The notes under the pieces: model-generated
The model's input: the letters and a program-made list of their open reading frames with translations, nothing else
Databases searched by the model: none
What the model was told of the DNA's origin: nothing
Origin: Sphingomonas jinjuensis
GTDB lineage: Bacteria > Pseudomonadota > Alphaproteobacteria > Sphingomonadales > Sphingomonadaceae
Reading direction: 5' to 3'
Assembly: GCF_014197105.1 (NCBI RefSeq)
Contig: NZ_JACIEV010000001.1
Span: 558,001 to 622,000 of the forward strand
Length of the DNA stretch: 64,000 bases
In this document: piece after piece, positions 46,438-55,238 of the stretch
Numbering within the stretch: the stretch's first letter is position 1
Layout: each line of letters starts with the position of its first letter
Made by a program: the position numbers and the translations under genes

Positions 46438-46489
46438 CGTGATTCCCCTTTCGGCGCGACCTGTTCCTACCTGGACGAATGCAGCGAAT

Positions 46490-46614
46490 GCAACTGTAGC
46501 CGATCTTTTCGCACTTGCAACATAACCGGCCGCGACGCAAAAAGACCGTGCCTTTCAGGCATCCTCTCCTAAAAACTTTCACGGGCTGGCCCTTCGGGTG
46601 CCGGCCCTTTTTTT
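46490..46614 (+). ncRNA. Candidate small RNA with anti-Shine-Dalgarno motif and terminator
   Basis: A strong terminator (46583-46614) stands on the plus strand with no protein gene before it, since the neighbouring LysR gene is read the other way. Ahead of it are a small hairpin (TGCCTTTCAGGCA, 46549-46561) and an unpaired pyrimidine stretch CCTCTCCT (46563-46570) that could pair with Shine-Dalgarno sequences, as in several alphaproteobacterial small RNAs. The 5' end is only estimated, and no clear promoter was identified. A short open frame across this region (ending at 46572) is judged coincidental. Confidence 0.5.
46583..46614 (+). terminator. Rho-independent terminator of the candidate small RNA
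   Basis: GGGCTGGC pairs with GCCGGCCC (one G-T pair) around a TTCGG-containing loop, followed by seven T. On the minus strand there is no T-run, so it works in the plus direction only. Confidence 0.85.
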
Positions 46615-46709
46615 GTCCATTTGCCGGCCGCTTGATGCTTCGCCGCGATGGTGATCCCGGAACCGCCTTCCTATCTCGCGCGCTTGCTTGAGCGTTTCAG
46701 GGGAGCGGC

Positions 46710-49004
46710 ATGGCCGACAGCGACGACACCGTACACAGGATCCAGGTAGCCAACAGCCGGCCGGAAGACGCCGGCCGCGGCATCGCGCACCTGCCGCGCA
46801 CGCTGATGGCCGCGATCGGCGTCGGCGAGGGCGATGCGATCGAGATCGTCGGCAAGCAATCGACCGCCGCGCGCGCCGTTGCGCCCTATCCGGAGGACGA
46901 AGGGCTCGACGTGCTACGCATGGACGGCCTCCAGCGCGCCAATGCCGGCGTCGGCTCCGGCGATTACGTCGAAGTGCGCAAGGCGGATTCGAAGCCCGCG
47001 ACCCGCGTCGTGTTCGCGCCTGCGCAACATAATCTGCGCCTCCAGGGGTCGAGCGAGGCGCTCAAACGCACCTTCTTCGGGCGGCCCTTCTGCCAGGGCG
47101 ATGTCGTCGCGACGGCGGGGCACCAGCGCGTCGGCAACATGCCGGCGAGCATCCAGCGCTACATGAACGCCCCGGCCTATGCGCTGCAGGAGATTCGCCT
47201 GGTGGTCGTGTCGGCGACGCCCAAGGGCGTCGTCCACATCGACGAGAATACCGACGTCGAGCTGCGCCCCGAATATGAAGAACCGCAGCAGGCGCGCCGT
47301 GCCGACGTCACCTATGACGACATCGGCGGCATGGCCGCGACGATCGACCAGCTGCGCGAGATGGTCGAATTGCCGCTGCGCTATCCCGAATTGTTCGAGC
47401 GGCTCGGCGTCGAGCCGCCCAAGGGGCTGCTGCTCTACGGCCCGCCGGGCACCGGCAAGACGAGGCTGGCGCGCGCGGTCGCCAACGAGAGCGACGCGCA
47501 ATTCTTCCTGATCAACGGTCCCGAGATCATGGGGTCCGCCTATGGCGAATCGGAAGGCCGGCTCCGCGAGATCTTCGAGGAGGCGGCCAAGGCCGCGCCG
47601 TCGATCGTGTTCATCGACGAGATCGATTCGATCGCCCCCAAGCGCGGCCAGGTGCAGGGCGAGGCGGAGAAGCGCCTCGTCGCGCAGCTGCTGACGCTGA
47701 TGGACGGACTGGAGGCGCGCGCGAACCTCGTCGTGATCGCCGCGACCAATCGGCCCGAGGCGCTCGACGAGGCGTTGCGCCGGCCCGGCCGCTTCGACCG
47801 CGAGATCGTCGTCGGCGTACCTGACGAGCGCGGCCGGCGCGAAATCCTGGGCATCCACACCCGCGGCATGCCGATCGCCGACGGCGTCGACCTCGCCGAA
47901 CTGGCGCGCACCACCTATGGCTTCGTCGGCGCCGACCTTGCCGCGCTGACCCGCGAGGCGGCGATCGAGGCGGTGCGGCGGATCATGCCCAAGCTGAACC
48001 TCGAGGAGCGGACGATCCCCGCCGAGGTGCTCGACCAGCTGTCGGTCACGCGCGACGACTTCCTCGAGGCGCTGAAGCGCGTCCAGCCCTCGGCGATGCG
48101 TGAGGTGATGGTCCAGGCGCCGCAGGTGCGGTGGGAAGATGTCGGCGGCCTCGACGCCGCGCAGGAGCGATTGAAGGAGGGCGTCGAGCTGCCGCTGAAG
48201 GACCCCGACGCGTTCCGCCGGCTCGGCATCCGCCCGGCCAAGGGCTTCCTGCTCTACGGCCCGCCGGGCACCGGCAAGACGCTGCTGGCGAAGGCGGTCG
48301 CGCGCGAGGCGGAGGCAAACTTCATCGCTACCAAATCGTCCGACCTGCTCAGCAAATGGTATGGCGAAAGCGAGCAGCAGATCACGCGCCTGTTCGCCCG
48401 CGCCCGCCAGGTCGCGCCGACGGTGATCTTCATCGACGAGCTCGACAGCCTCGTACCCGCGCGCGGCGGTGGTCTTGGCGAGCCGCAGGTGACCGAGCGC
48501 GTCGTCAACACCATCCTCGCCGAGATGGATGGGCTGGAGGAGTTGCAGTCGGTCGTCGTGATCGGCGCGACCAACCGGCCCAACCTGGTCGATCCGGCGC
48601 TGCTGCGGCCGGGGCGGTTCGACGAGCTGGTCTATGTGGGCGTGCCCAATCGCGCGGGGCGGCGGCGGATCCTGGGCATCCAGACCGGCAAGATGCCGCT
48701 CGCCGGCGATGTCGACCTCGATACGCTGGCCGAGCGGACCGAGCGCTTCACCGGCGCGGACCTTGAGGATCTGACCCGCCGGGCCGGTCTTGCCGCCCTG
48801 CGCCGCTCGCTGAGCGCGAGCGAGGTGACGATGGCCGACTTCGACAAGGCGCTGACCGACAGCCGCGCCAGCGTGACGCCCGAGATGGAGAAGGAATATG
48901 AGGCGATGGCCTCTAAGCTGAAGCAGGACGCCGCGGCGATCCAGCCACTGGGCTTCATCTCGCCGGGCCAGCTGACGCCGAGGGGGCCGAAGGGGACGGA
49001 ATAG
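46710..49004 (+). CDS. CDC48/p97-type AAA+ ATPase with two ATPase modules
   Basis: This 764-residue protein has an N-terminal double-psi-barrel-like domain (about 1-190) and two AAA+ modules. D1 has Walker A GPPGTGKT (244-251), Walker B FIDEID (301-306) and ATNRPEALDEALRRPGRFD; D2 has Walker A GPPGTGKT (517-524), Walker B FIDELD and ATNRPNLVDPALLRPGRFD, plus the aromatic pore motif KWYGES. Such proteins are the archaeal/eukaryal unfoldases Cdc48/VAT and are patchily present in bacteria. It should unfold proteins as a hexamer. The C-terminus lacks the HbYX proteasome-docking motif. GGGAG precedes the start. Confidence 0.95.
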   Translation: MADSDDTVHRIQVANSRPEDAGRGIAHLPRTLMAAIGVGEGDAIEIVGKQSTAARAVAPYPEDEGLDVLRMDGLQRANAGVGSGDYVEVRKADSKPATRVVFAPAQHNLRLQGSSEALKRTFFGRPFCQGDVVATAGHQRVGNMPASIQRYMNAPAYALQEIRLVVVSATPKGVVHIDENTDVELRPEYEEPQQARRADVTYDDIGGMAATIDQLREMVELPLRYPELFERLGVEPPKGLLLYGPPGTGKTRLARAVANESDAQFFLINGPEIMGSAYGESEGRLREIFEEAAKAAPSIVFIDEIDSIAPKRGQVQGEAEKRLVAQLLTLMDGLEARANLVVIAATNRPEALDEALRRPGRFDREIVVGVPDERGRREILGIHTRGMPIADGVDLAELARTTYGFVGADLAALTREAAIEAVRRIMPKLNLEERTIPAEVLDQLSVTRDDFLEALKRVQPSAMREVMVQAPQVRWEDVGGLDAAQERLKEGVELPLKDPDAFRRLGIRPAKGFLLYGPPGTGKTLLAKAVAREAEANFIATKSSDLLSKWYGESEQQITRLFARARQVAPTVIFIDELDSLVPARGGGLGEPQVTERVVNTILAEMDGLEELQSVVVIGATNRPNLVDPALLRPGRFDELVYVGVPNRAGRRRILGIQTGKMPLAGDVDLDTLAERTERFTGADLEDLTRRAGLAALRRSLSASEVTMADFDKALTDSRASVTPEMEKEYEAMASKLKQDAAAIQPLGFISPGQLTPRGPKGTE

Positions 49005-49013
49005 CCCTTTCAA

Positions 49014-49037
49014 GCCCCTCCCCTTCAGGGGAGGGGC
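49014..49037. repeat. Family C palindromic repeat, short copy
   Basis: AAGCCCCTCCCC pairs with GGGGAGGGGCTT across TTCA. It lies between the convergent CDC48 and MFS genes and may also end transcripts. Confidence 0.75.
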
Positions 49038-49038
49038 T

Positions 49039-50316
49039 TCAGCTCCGGGTCAACGCCACCCTGCAATAGACCCACAGCACCACCAGCGCCGCGCCCGCGG
49101 TCAGATAGGGCAGCGAATGCTGTCCCTGGTACAGCGCGACGCCGATCGACGGGCCCAGCACGAAGCTAGCGCCGTTGACGCTCGTCACCTTGCCCGCGAC
49201 CGAGCCCTGCGCCGCCGGGCCGACCGCCAGGCTCGATCCCGCGGTGAAGCCCGGCCGGGTGAAGCCGAAGCCGAAGCTCGCGAGCGCATAGGCGGTGGCG
49301 ATGCCGTAGAGCGACGTCGCGATCCCCGTCAGCGCCGTTCCGATCGCGGCGAGGACCAGGCCGGTCAGCACCAGCTGCCGCGGCTTGAGGTTCAGCAGCG
49401 GGATGATGCCCCATTGCGTCAGCAGCGCGGCGCCGGCGCCCATCATCAGCACCAGCCCGGTGGGTTGCAGCGCATCGACCGGCGCGACGTCGAGCCGGTC
49501 GATCACGAGGAAGCCGATCGCCTGGCTCGTCATCGTCTGGGCATGCCCCATGACGAGGCCGGCAATCATCCAGGCGCGGACGCGCGGATCGAAATAGCCG
49601 ATGCGCTCGACGTGCGGCTGGGTCGCGGCGGCGACGCTGGCGCCGGTCGGGGCACCGCCGATTGACGGATAGGCCTGGCTCGCGCCATGTTCCGCCGTCG
49701 CGCTCGGCCGGTCGTCGGGCAGCATCGTGCGCACCGTCACATAGACGCCGACACCGAACAGCGCGAAGACGAAGGCGGGGCCGGCCAGTCCGATCTCCAC
49801 GCCCCCGATCCGCCCCAGCAGGAGATAGGGCGCGATCGCCGGCCCCAGGATCGTGCCGAGCCCGAAGGCGCTGGCGAGCAGCGTCAGCGCGCGCGTCCGC
49901 TCCTCGCGCGTCGTCTCGCCGGCGACCAGCGCCTGCACCGCGGGCGGCGCGGCCGAGCCCAAGGTGCCGTAGATCATCCGCCCGGCGATGAACGCGACGA
50001 ACGCCGCGGTGCCGCTGATCCAGCCGTTGATCCCCGCCGCCAGGAAGATGCCGCACAGCGTCAGCGATATCGCGAAACCGCCCATGCCGAGCAGGATCAT
50101 CGCCCGCCGCCCGCGCCGGTCGGATCGGTTGGCCCAGATCGGCGCGGCGATGACCCACAGCAACGCCGACACCGAAAAGGCCGCCGCAACCGCGCGGTCG
50201 TCGACGTGAAGCGACCGGCCCAGCGCCGGCAACACCGATTGCAGCGCGGTATTGCCCGCCGCGATCGTCAGCATGACCAGGAACATCAGCGCAAAGCGGC
50301 GATCCATCCCGCTCAT
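49039..50316 (-). CDS. MFS transporter
   Basis: This 425-residue protein has twelve membrane helices and the MFS loop motif in the form NRSDRRGRRAMIL. The family is drug/metabolite-proton antiporter-like (TetA/Bcr type) by general appearance, but the substrate is unknown. Its start (MSGMDRR) overlaps the stop of the monooxygenase-like gene by four bases; an alternative is the ATG three codons on. The unit is divergent from the methyltransferase gene. Confidence 0.85.
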   Translation of the reverse strand: MSGMDRRFALMFLVMLTIAAGNTALQSVLPALGRSLHVDDRAVAAAFSVSALLWVIAAPIWANRSDRRGRRAMILLGMGGFAISLTLCGIFLAAGINGWISGTAAFVAFIAGRMIYGTLGSAAPPAVQALVAGETTREERTRALTLLASAFGLGTILGPAIAPYLLLGRIGGVEIGLAGPAFVFALFGVGVYVTVRTMLPDDRPSATAEHGASQAYPSIGGAPTGASVAAATQPHVERIGYFDPRVRAWMIAGLVMGHAQTMTSQAIGFLVIDRLDVAPVDALQPTGLVLMMGAGAALLTQWGIIPLLNLKPRQLVLTGLVLAAIGTALTGIATSLYGIATAYALASFGFGFTRPGFTAGSSLAVGPAAQGSVAGKVTSVNGASFVLGPSIGVALYQGQHSLPYLTAGAALVVLWVYCRVALTRS

Positions 50317-50636
50317 CCGCGCGTCCAGCGATAATCGCGGGCGACGTGCGCGACAACGACCTGATATTCGGCATACCAGCGCGCGCGTCCCGCCTCGCGC
50401 GTCGCGGCATGGTCGGGCTGGTCGCGCCAGGCGACCGCGTCCGCCTCGCTCGCCCAATAGCTGACCGTGATGCCCAGGCCATCGGTGCCGCGCGCGCTCT
50501 GGATCCCGCGATAGCCGGGCTGCTGCGCCGCCAGCGTCTCCATCCGGGACGCCGCCTCGGCATAGCCGGCGGGATCGGTTCCCGTCAGCCGCGACGTGAA
50601 GATCACTGCGGTTTCGTCGTTTCGGTCGCCGTCCAT
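50313..50636 (-). CDS. Antibiotic biosynthesis monooxygenase-like (ABM) protein
   Basis: This 107-residue protein matches the ABM dimeric alpha/beta-barrel family, with AVIFTSRL at the first strand, AAQQPGYRGIQSARG, and ISYWASEADAVAWRDQPDHAATREAGRARWY. Members range from quinol monooxygenases to proteins with no known enzyme activity. Its stop overlaps the MFS start, so they are cotranslated. Confidence 0.85.
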   Translation of the reverse strand: MDGDRNDETAVIFTSRLTGTDPAGYAEAASRMETLAAQQPGYRGIQSARGTDGLGITVSYWASEADAVAWRDQPDHAATREAGRARWYAEYQVVVAHVARDYRWTRG

Positions 50637-50798
50637 CCCTCTTCGTTAAGCGGTTGGCCTACGTTGACAAGCGACGGATGGAGGGGCGCTGCGGCAACCT
50701 TCGCGACTTGAAACGCGTTCGGGAAACGTGCGAACGGAACCAACAGTTGATTATAAGGTCCCGCGCGCGAGTGTGGGGAGCACGATCGAAGGATGCCG

Positions 50799-51413
50799 AT
50801 GACCGACTCCACCGTTGCCGCCCGGCGCGCTCGCACCCGTCCCGCCGGCGTGCCCGGCCCGCTCGCGATGTTTTTCCAGGGCTTTCTGAAGCATCCGGTG
50901 ATGGTCGGCTCGATCATCCCGTCGTCGGACAAGCTGATCCGCAAGATGCTTGGCCCGGTCGACTGGAGCGCGTGCAAGGTCTTCGTCGAATATGGCCCCG
51001 GCGTCGGCACTTTCTGCCGCCCAATCCTGGAGCGGATGGCTCCCGACGCGACGCTGATCGCGATCGACACCAACCCGGACTTCATCAATTACCTCAATCA
51101 CGTCATCACCGATTCGCGCTTCGTCGCGGTCAACGGCTCGGCCGCCGACGTCGAACAGATCGTCCGCGACCATGGCTTCGAACAGGCCGATTACGTGCTG
51201 TCGGGCCTCCCCTTCTCGACACTGCCGCCGGGCGTCGGCGACGCGATCGGCGCCGCCACCCACCGCGTGATCCGCGAAGGCGGCGCGTTCCTGGTCTATC
51301 AGTTCAGCCCCAAGGTCCGCGACTTCCTGACGCCGCACTTCAAGGACATCGACCACGACATGGAGTGGTGGAACGTGCCGCCGGCGCAGCTGTATTGGGC
51401 GTGGAAGGGCTGA
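50799..51413 (+). CDS. SAM-dependent methyltransferase, phospholipid N-methyltransferase-like
   Basis: This 204-residue protein has motif I of class I SAM methyltransferases as VEYGPGVGTF, and the pattern FFQGFLKHPVMVGSIIPSSDKL at the start is that of the short phosphatidylethanolamine N-methyltransferase family (PmtA). It may methylate phosphatidylethanolamine towards phosphatidylcholine, or another lipid. The ATG with AAGG six bases ahead was preferred over the ATG two codons earlier, which has the AAGG immediately adjacent. Confidence 0.8.
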   Translation: MTDSTVAARRARTRPAGVPGPLAMFFQGFLKHPVMVGSIIPSSDKLIRKMLGPVDWSACKVFVEYGPGVGTFCRPILERMAPDATLIAIDTNPDFINYLNHVITDSRFVAVNGSAADVEQIVRDHGFEQADYVLSGLPFSTLPPGVGDAIGAATHRVIREGGAFLVYQFSPKVRDFLTPHFKDIDHDMEWWNVPPAQLYWAWKG

Positions 51414-51429
51414 TCTAATCATCTAGTCT

Positions 51430-51506
51430 GTCATGCTGAACTCGGTTCAGCATCTCTTGGCGTCGGAACCTGCGGCCGGAGATCCTGAAACAAGTTCAGG
51501 ATGACG
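51430..51506. repeat. Family A palindromic repeat, copy 6
   Basis: GTCATGCTGAACTCGGTTCAGC pairs with CTGAAACAAGTTCAGGATGAC. It lies between the convergent methyltransferase and ligD genes. Confidence 0.85.
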
Positions 51507-51534
51507 AAGACGGGTAATGCCGGGGTCGGGCGCC

Positions 51535-54048
51535 TCACAGATCCGGCAACACCTGGTCCTTCACCCCCCAGCCGACCAGCGCCCGCGACGTCGCCCGCGC
51601 CAGCAGTTCGTCGCGATCGGTCACCCGCCATCGCGCCGCCGTCTCGATCTCGCGCAGCTCGCTCCACGACACCGGCACCGCGACCGGTGCCCCCGCACGG
51701 GCGCGCGCCGAATAGGGCATGATCGCGGTCGCGCCGCGCTGGTTGCGCAGGTAATCGATGAAGATCTTTCCCTTGCGCTTCGCCTTGGTCATCACCGCGA
51801 CGTAGCGGTCGGGCTCCGCCGCCGCGACCGCGCGGGCGAAACGGTCGGCGAAGTCCTTGACCACGGGCCATTCGGCATCCGGCGTCAGCGGCACGACGAC
51901 GTGGACGCCCTTGCCCCCGGACAGCATCGGAAAGCTCGTCAGCCCGATCTCCGCGAGCTGGCCGCTGATATGCTCCGCCGCCTTCTTCGTGTCGGCGAAA
52001 TCGAGTCCCTCGTCGGGGTCGAGGTCGAACACCAGCCGGTCCGGCTTCTCCAGCGCGTCGATGCGGCTGCCCCAGCCGTGGAATTCGATCGTCCCCATCT
52101 GCACGCACGCGACCAGCCCGTCGGCATCGTCGACCCACAGGTACGGCTCGACCGATCCATCCTTTTCGGTGACGTCGACATGGTGGACATGGTCGCCGAA
52201 GCTGCCCGCATCATGCTTCTGGAAGAAGCAGCGCTTGGCGCGCCCCTGCGGACACCGCACCAGGCTGATCGGCCGCCGCGCCGTCCAGGGCAGCATCACC
52301 GGGGCCATCGCGGCGTAGTAGTCGGCAAGATCGCCCTTGGTCACCTGGCTGTCGGGGAACAGCAGCCGCTCGCGGCTCGACACCTTGATCGACACCGGCG
52401 GGGCCTCCGCGATCGGCTCGGGCGTCTCGACCACCACCTCGGCCGCGGGTTTGTCGCCACGCAGGCCCAGGAAGCTCGAATGGCGAAGCACGCCATCGGG
52501 CGTCACCTCGGCAAAGGCGATCTCGGCGACCAGCTTGGGGGTGACCCAATGGGCCCCGCGGACGGCGGCGCGCGGCGCATCGACCGTCGGCGTCTTGCGT
52601 TCGATCCGGTCGAGCTTGGCGCGCAACTCGGTCATCAGCGCCTGGTCGAAGCCGGTGCCGACCTTGCCCGCATAGCGCAGCGTGCCGCCGTCATGGACGC
52701 CGAGCAACAGCGACTTGAACCCGCGTTTCTTGTCGGACGCGGTCCAGCCGACGATGACGAACTCCTGCCGCCGCGTGCATTTGATCTTTAGCCAGCCGCG
52801 GCTCCGCCCCGATCGATAGGGCGCATCGCCGCGCTTCGAGACGACACCCTCCAGCCCTTCGCGGCACATCGCCGCGAACAGCTCCTCGCCCGATCCCAGC
52901 ACATGCTCGGCAAACTGAAGCCGCCCATCGTCGCCGATGATCGCCCGCAGTCGTTCCTTGCGCTCGACGAGCGGCAGGCCGGCTAGGTCTTCGCCATCCT
53001 GTTCGAGCAGGTCGAAGGCGAAGCAGCTCATGTCACCGGCGCCGGCGATCGCGTCCTTCAGCGTCGAGAAATCGGGTCGCCCGTCCTTGAACGCGACGAT
53101 CTCGCCGTCGATCAGTGCCGATCGCACCGGCAGCGCCGCCGCCGCCTCGGCGATCCGCGCGAATTTGTCGGTCCAGTCGAGCCCGCTTCGGGTGAAGACC
53201 TTCGCCGTGCCGCCCGCCACCGCGATCAGCGTGCGATAGCCGTCGTATTTGATCTCGTGGAGCCAGCCGGACCCCGTGGGGACGGCATCGACGAGGGTAC
53301 ACAGCTGCGGTTCGCGAAAGGGGGGTAGCTTCAATCCCCCCCCGGAGGGGGAGGGGGACCGCCGCGCGGAGCGCGGTGGTGGAGGGGTACTCGCCGCAAC
53401 CGACCCACCGGCGGCGCCTACCCCTCCACCGGCTGCGCCGGTCCCCCTACCCCTCCGGGGGAGGATTTTTTTGACCTTCTTCCCCTCCGCGATCTCGGCC
53501 ATCGTCCGCCCGGTGGCGACGCTGGTCAGCGCCTCCTCGGTCAGCGTGTCGGTGCCGCCGGCATGGACGTCGTCGATCTTGCGCAGCAGCCAGTTCTCGC
53601 GCTTTTCCTTGCCGCGCGGCTTCAACCGGATCAGCAGCCACTCCCCCTTCATCCGTGTCCCATCGAGCACGAAGTGGAGGTGGCCCTTGTCCAGATCGTG
53701 CGCGCTCTTGCCCGCGATCGGCGCCCAGGTACCGCGATCCCACAGCATCACCGTGCCGCCGCCATATTCGCCCGTGGGGATCGTCCCTTCGAACGTCGCA
53801 TAGGACAGCGGGTGATCCTCGGTGCGCACCGCCAGCCGCTTCTCGTCGGGGTCCAGACTTGGGCCGCGGGTGACGGCCCAGCTCTTGAGCACGCCGTCGA
53901 TCTCGAGCCGGAAGTCCCAATGCAGCCGGGTCGCGTCATGCTTCTGGACGATGAAGCCGTTACCATGACCGGGTTCGAGCGTACCGGCCGGCTCCGCGGT
54001 CCGCGTGAAGTCGCGCTTGGCGTTGTACGGGGCGAGGGGATCAGGCAC
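51535..54048 (-). CDS. ligD: DNA ligase D, three-domain non-homologous end-joining enzyme
   Basis: This 837-residue protein has all three LigD activities in the usual bacterial order: 3'-phosphoesterase (about 15-190, HDATRLHWDFRLE and GTIPTGEYGGG), ATP-dependent ligase (about 245-555, adenylation lysine K267 in EIKYDGYRT) and polymerase (about 565-837). It repairs double-strand breaks with Ku. Residues about 195-240, between the first two domains, are encoded by a family C palindromic repeat in frame and read as a low-complexity linker (GTGAAGGGVG, STPPPPRSARRSPSPSGGG). The gene overlaps the ku gene end by eight bases. Confidence 0.95.
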   Translation of the reverse strand: MPDPLAPYNAKRDFTRTAEPAGTLEPGHGNGFIVQKHDATRLHWDFRLEIDGVLKSWAVTRGPSLDPDEKRLAVRTEDHPLSYATFEGTIPTGEYGGGTVMLWDRGTWAPIAGKSAHDLDKGHLHFVLDGTRMKGEWLLIRLKPRGKEKRENWLLRKIDDVHAGGTDTLTEEALTSVATGRTMAEIAEGKKVKKILPRRGRGTGAAGGGVGAAGGSVAASTPPPPRSARRSPSPSGGGLKLPPFREPQLCTLVDAVPTGSGWLHEIKYDGYRTLIAVAGGTAKVFTRSGLDWTDKFARIAEAAAALPVRSALIDGEIVAFKDGRPDFSTLKDAIAGAGDMSCFAFDLLEQDGEDLAGLPLVERKERLRAIIGDDGRLQFAEHVLGSGEELFAAMCREGLEGVVSKRGDAPYRSGRSRGWLKIKCTRRQEFVIVGWTASDKKRGFKSLLLGVHDGGTLRYAGKVGTGFDQALMTELRAKLDRIERKTPTVDAPRAAVRGAHWVTPKLVAEIAFAEVTPDGVLRHSSFLGLRGDKPAAEVVVETPEPIAEAPPVSIKVSSRERLLFPDSQVTKGDLADYYAAMAPVMLPWTARRPISLVRCPQGRAKRCFFQKHDAGSFGDHVHHVDVTEKDGSVEPYLWVDDADGLVACVQMGTIEFHGWGSRIDALEKPDRLVFDLDPDEGLDFADTKKAAEHISGQLAEIGLTSFPMLSGGKGVHVVVPLTPDAEWPVVKDFADRFARAVAAAEPDRYVAVMTKAKRKGKIFIDYLRNQRGATAIMPYSARARAGAPVAVPVSWSELREIETAARWRVTDRDELLARATSRALVGWGVKDQVLPDL
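53329..53466. repeat. Family C palindromic repeat inside the ligD coding sequence
   Basis: This stretch matches the intergenic family C element at 45.4 kb: CCCCGGAGGGGGAGGGGG on the left, GGTGGTGGAGGGG in the middle, and TCCACCGGCTGCGCCGG, then CCTCCGGGGGAGGATT on the right. It lies entirely in coding DNA and keeps the reading frame open (138 bases, 46 codons). Confidence 0.85.
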
Positions 54049-54934
54049 GCTTACGTGTCGCCGGTTTGGCGGCAGTCTTGGCTGCGGGCTTCTTCGCCGC
54101 TGGCGTCTTCTTGGCAGGCGCCTTCGTCGCGGCGGCCTTTCCGCCCTTTTCCATCGACTTCTTCAACGCCGCCATCAGGTCGACGACGTTCGATCCGTTG
54201 CGCTGGCCGCCGCCATCGTCCTTGTCTTCGATGATCTTGCGGCCCTTCGCCTTGCGCTTCCGCTCGATCAGGTCCTTCAGGGCGTCGACGTAGCGGTCGT
54301 GGAACTCCTTGGGATCGAAGGTGCCCGATTTCTTTTCGATCAGCGCCTCGGCCAGGTCGAGCAGCTCGGGATCGGGCGCATCGTCGGGAATCTCGCGGAA
54401 ATAGGTCTGCGCCCGGTTGACCTCGTCGGCATAGCGTAGCGTTTCCAGCACCATGCCCCGTCCGCACGCCTTCAGGCTGACGACATACTCACGGCCGCGC
54501 ATCGCCAGCTGGCCAAGCCCGACCTTCTTCGTCCGCTTCAACGCCTCGCGCAGGACGATGAACGCCTCTTCGGCCAGGTCGTCGGCAGGGACGACGAAAT
54601 AGGGCTTTTCGAAATACATCACGTCGATGTCGCGCGCGTCGACGAACTGGGTCAGCTCCAGCGTCTTCTTCGACTCGAGCTTGACCGCATCGATCTCATC
54701 CTGCTCGAGCAGGACGAATTCGCCCTTCTCGACCTCGTACCCCTTCATGATCTCGTCGCGGTCGACCGGCCCGACGCCGGTCACGACCTTCTCGTAATGG
54801 ATCGGCTTGCCGCTCGGCTCGTGGATCTGCTTAAACGAGATCGACGCGCCCGATCGGGTCGCGGGATAGATCTCGACGGGGATCGACACCAGCGCCAGCC
54901 GGATCTGTCCCTGCCAATAGGCACGTGCCGCCAT
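54041..54934 (-). CDS. ku: Ku protein (non-homologous end joining)
   Basis: This 297-residue protein is bacterial Ku, a homodimeric ring that binds broken DNA ends. It starts MAARAYWQGQIRLALVSIPVEIYPAT and contains HYEKVVTGVGPVDRDEIMKGYE and MYFEKPYFVVP. The C-terminal tail is strongly basic and alanine-rich (KKTPAAKKPAAKTAAKP), typical of the DNA-binding extension of many bacterial Ku proteins. It is the first gene of a ku-ligD unit that overlaps by eight bases. Confidence 0.97.
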   Translation of the reverse strand: MAARAYWQGQIRLALVSIPVEIYPATRSGASISFKQIHEPSGKPIHYEKVVTGVGPVDRDEIMKGYEVEKGEFVLLEQDEIDAVKLESKKTLELTQFVDARDIDVMYFEKPYFVVPADDLAEEAFIVLREALKRTKKVGLGQLAMRGREYVVSLKACGRGMVLETLRYADEVNRAQTYFREIPDDAPDPELLDLAEALIEKKSGTFDPKEFHDRYVDALKDLIERKRKAKGRKIIEDKDDGGGQRNGSNVVDLMAALKKSMEKGGKAAATKAPAKKTPAAKKPAAKTAAKPATRKRA

Positions 54935-54962
54935 TGTCTCAGCCCCTCGTTACGAGGGCGAT

Positions 54963-55151
54963 TCAATCCTTGGGCGCAGGAGTCGTTCCCCGGCGGGGAC
55001 GCGGCGGTGCGGCGGGAATCTGACCTAACCGTGTAAGAAGTAACGGAATATCACCCGTGATGTAGGTGTCCGTCGGCGTTTCGACCCCATGGCGCAGCGT
55101 CTCTCCGACCAGCGCGATGCGCCGACGTTGCTCCTGCTTGCCACCCGTCAT
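54963..55151 (-). CDS. Small hypothetical protein upstream of ku
   Basis: This 62-residue basic protein begins MTGGKQEQRRRIALVGETLRH and contains TPTDTYITGDIP. I recognise no family with confidence, though short proteins of similar beginning seem to occur in related genomes. It ends 28 bases before the ku start on the same strand, so it may be cotranscribed. The ribosome-binding site is weak (AAGG 12 or more bases ahead). Confidence 0.45.
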   Translation of the reverse strand: MTGGKQEQRRRIALVGETLRHGVETPTDTYITGDIPLLLTRLGQIPAAPPRPRRGTTPAPKD

Positions 55152-55238
55152 GACGACCCGATACCTTCATACGCGAACTGAACTGCCCCTATTTGGGGTA
55201 AACCGGCGGGCGGATGCAACGTTCCTGCGTTTCACCCG

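Noticed and set aside
46270..46572. Open frame of 100 codons across the LysR start and the candidate small RNA
   Set aside because: It is mostly antisense to the LysR helix-turn-helix region and has no ribosome-binding site or family.
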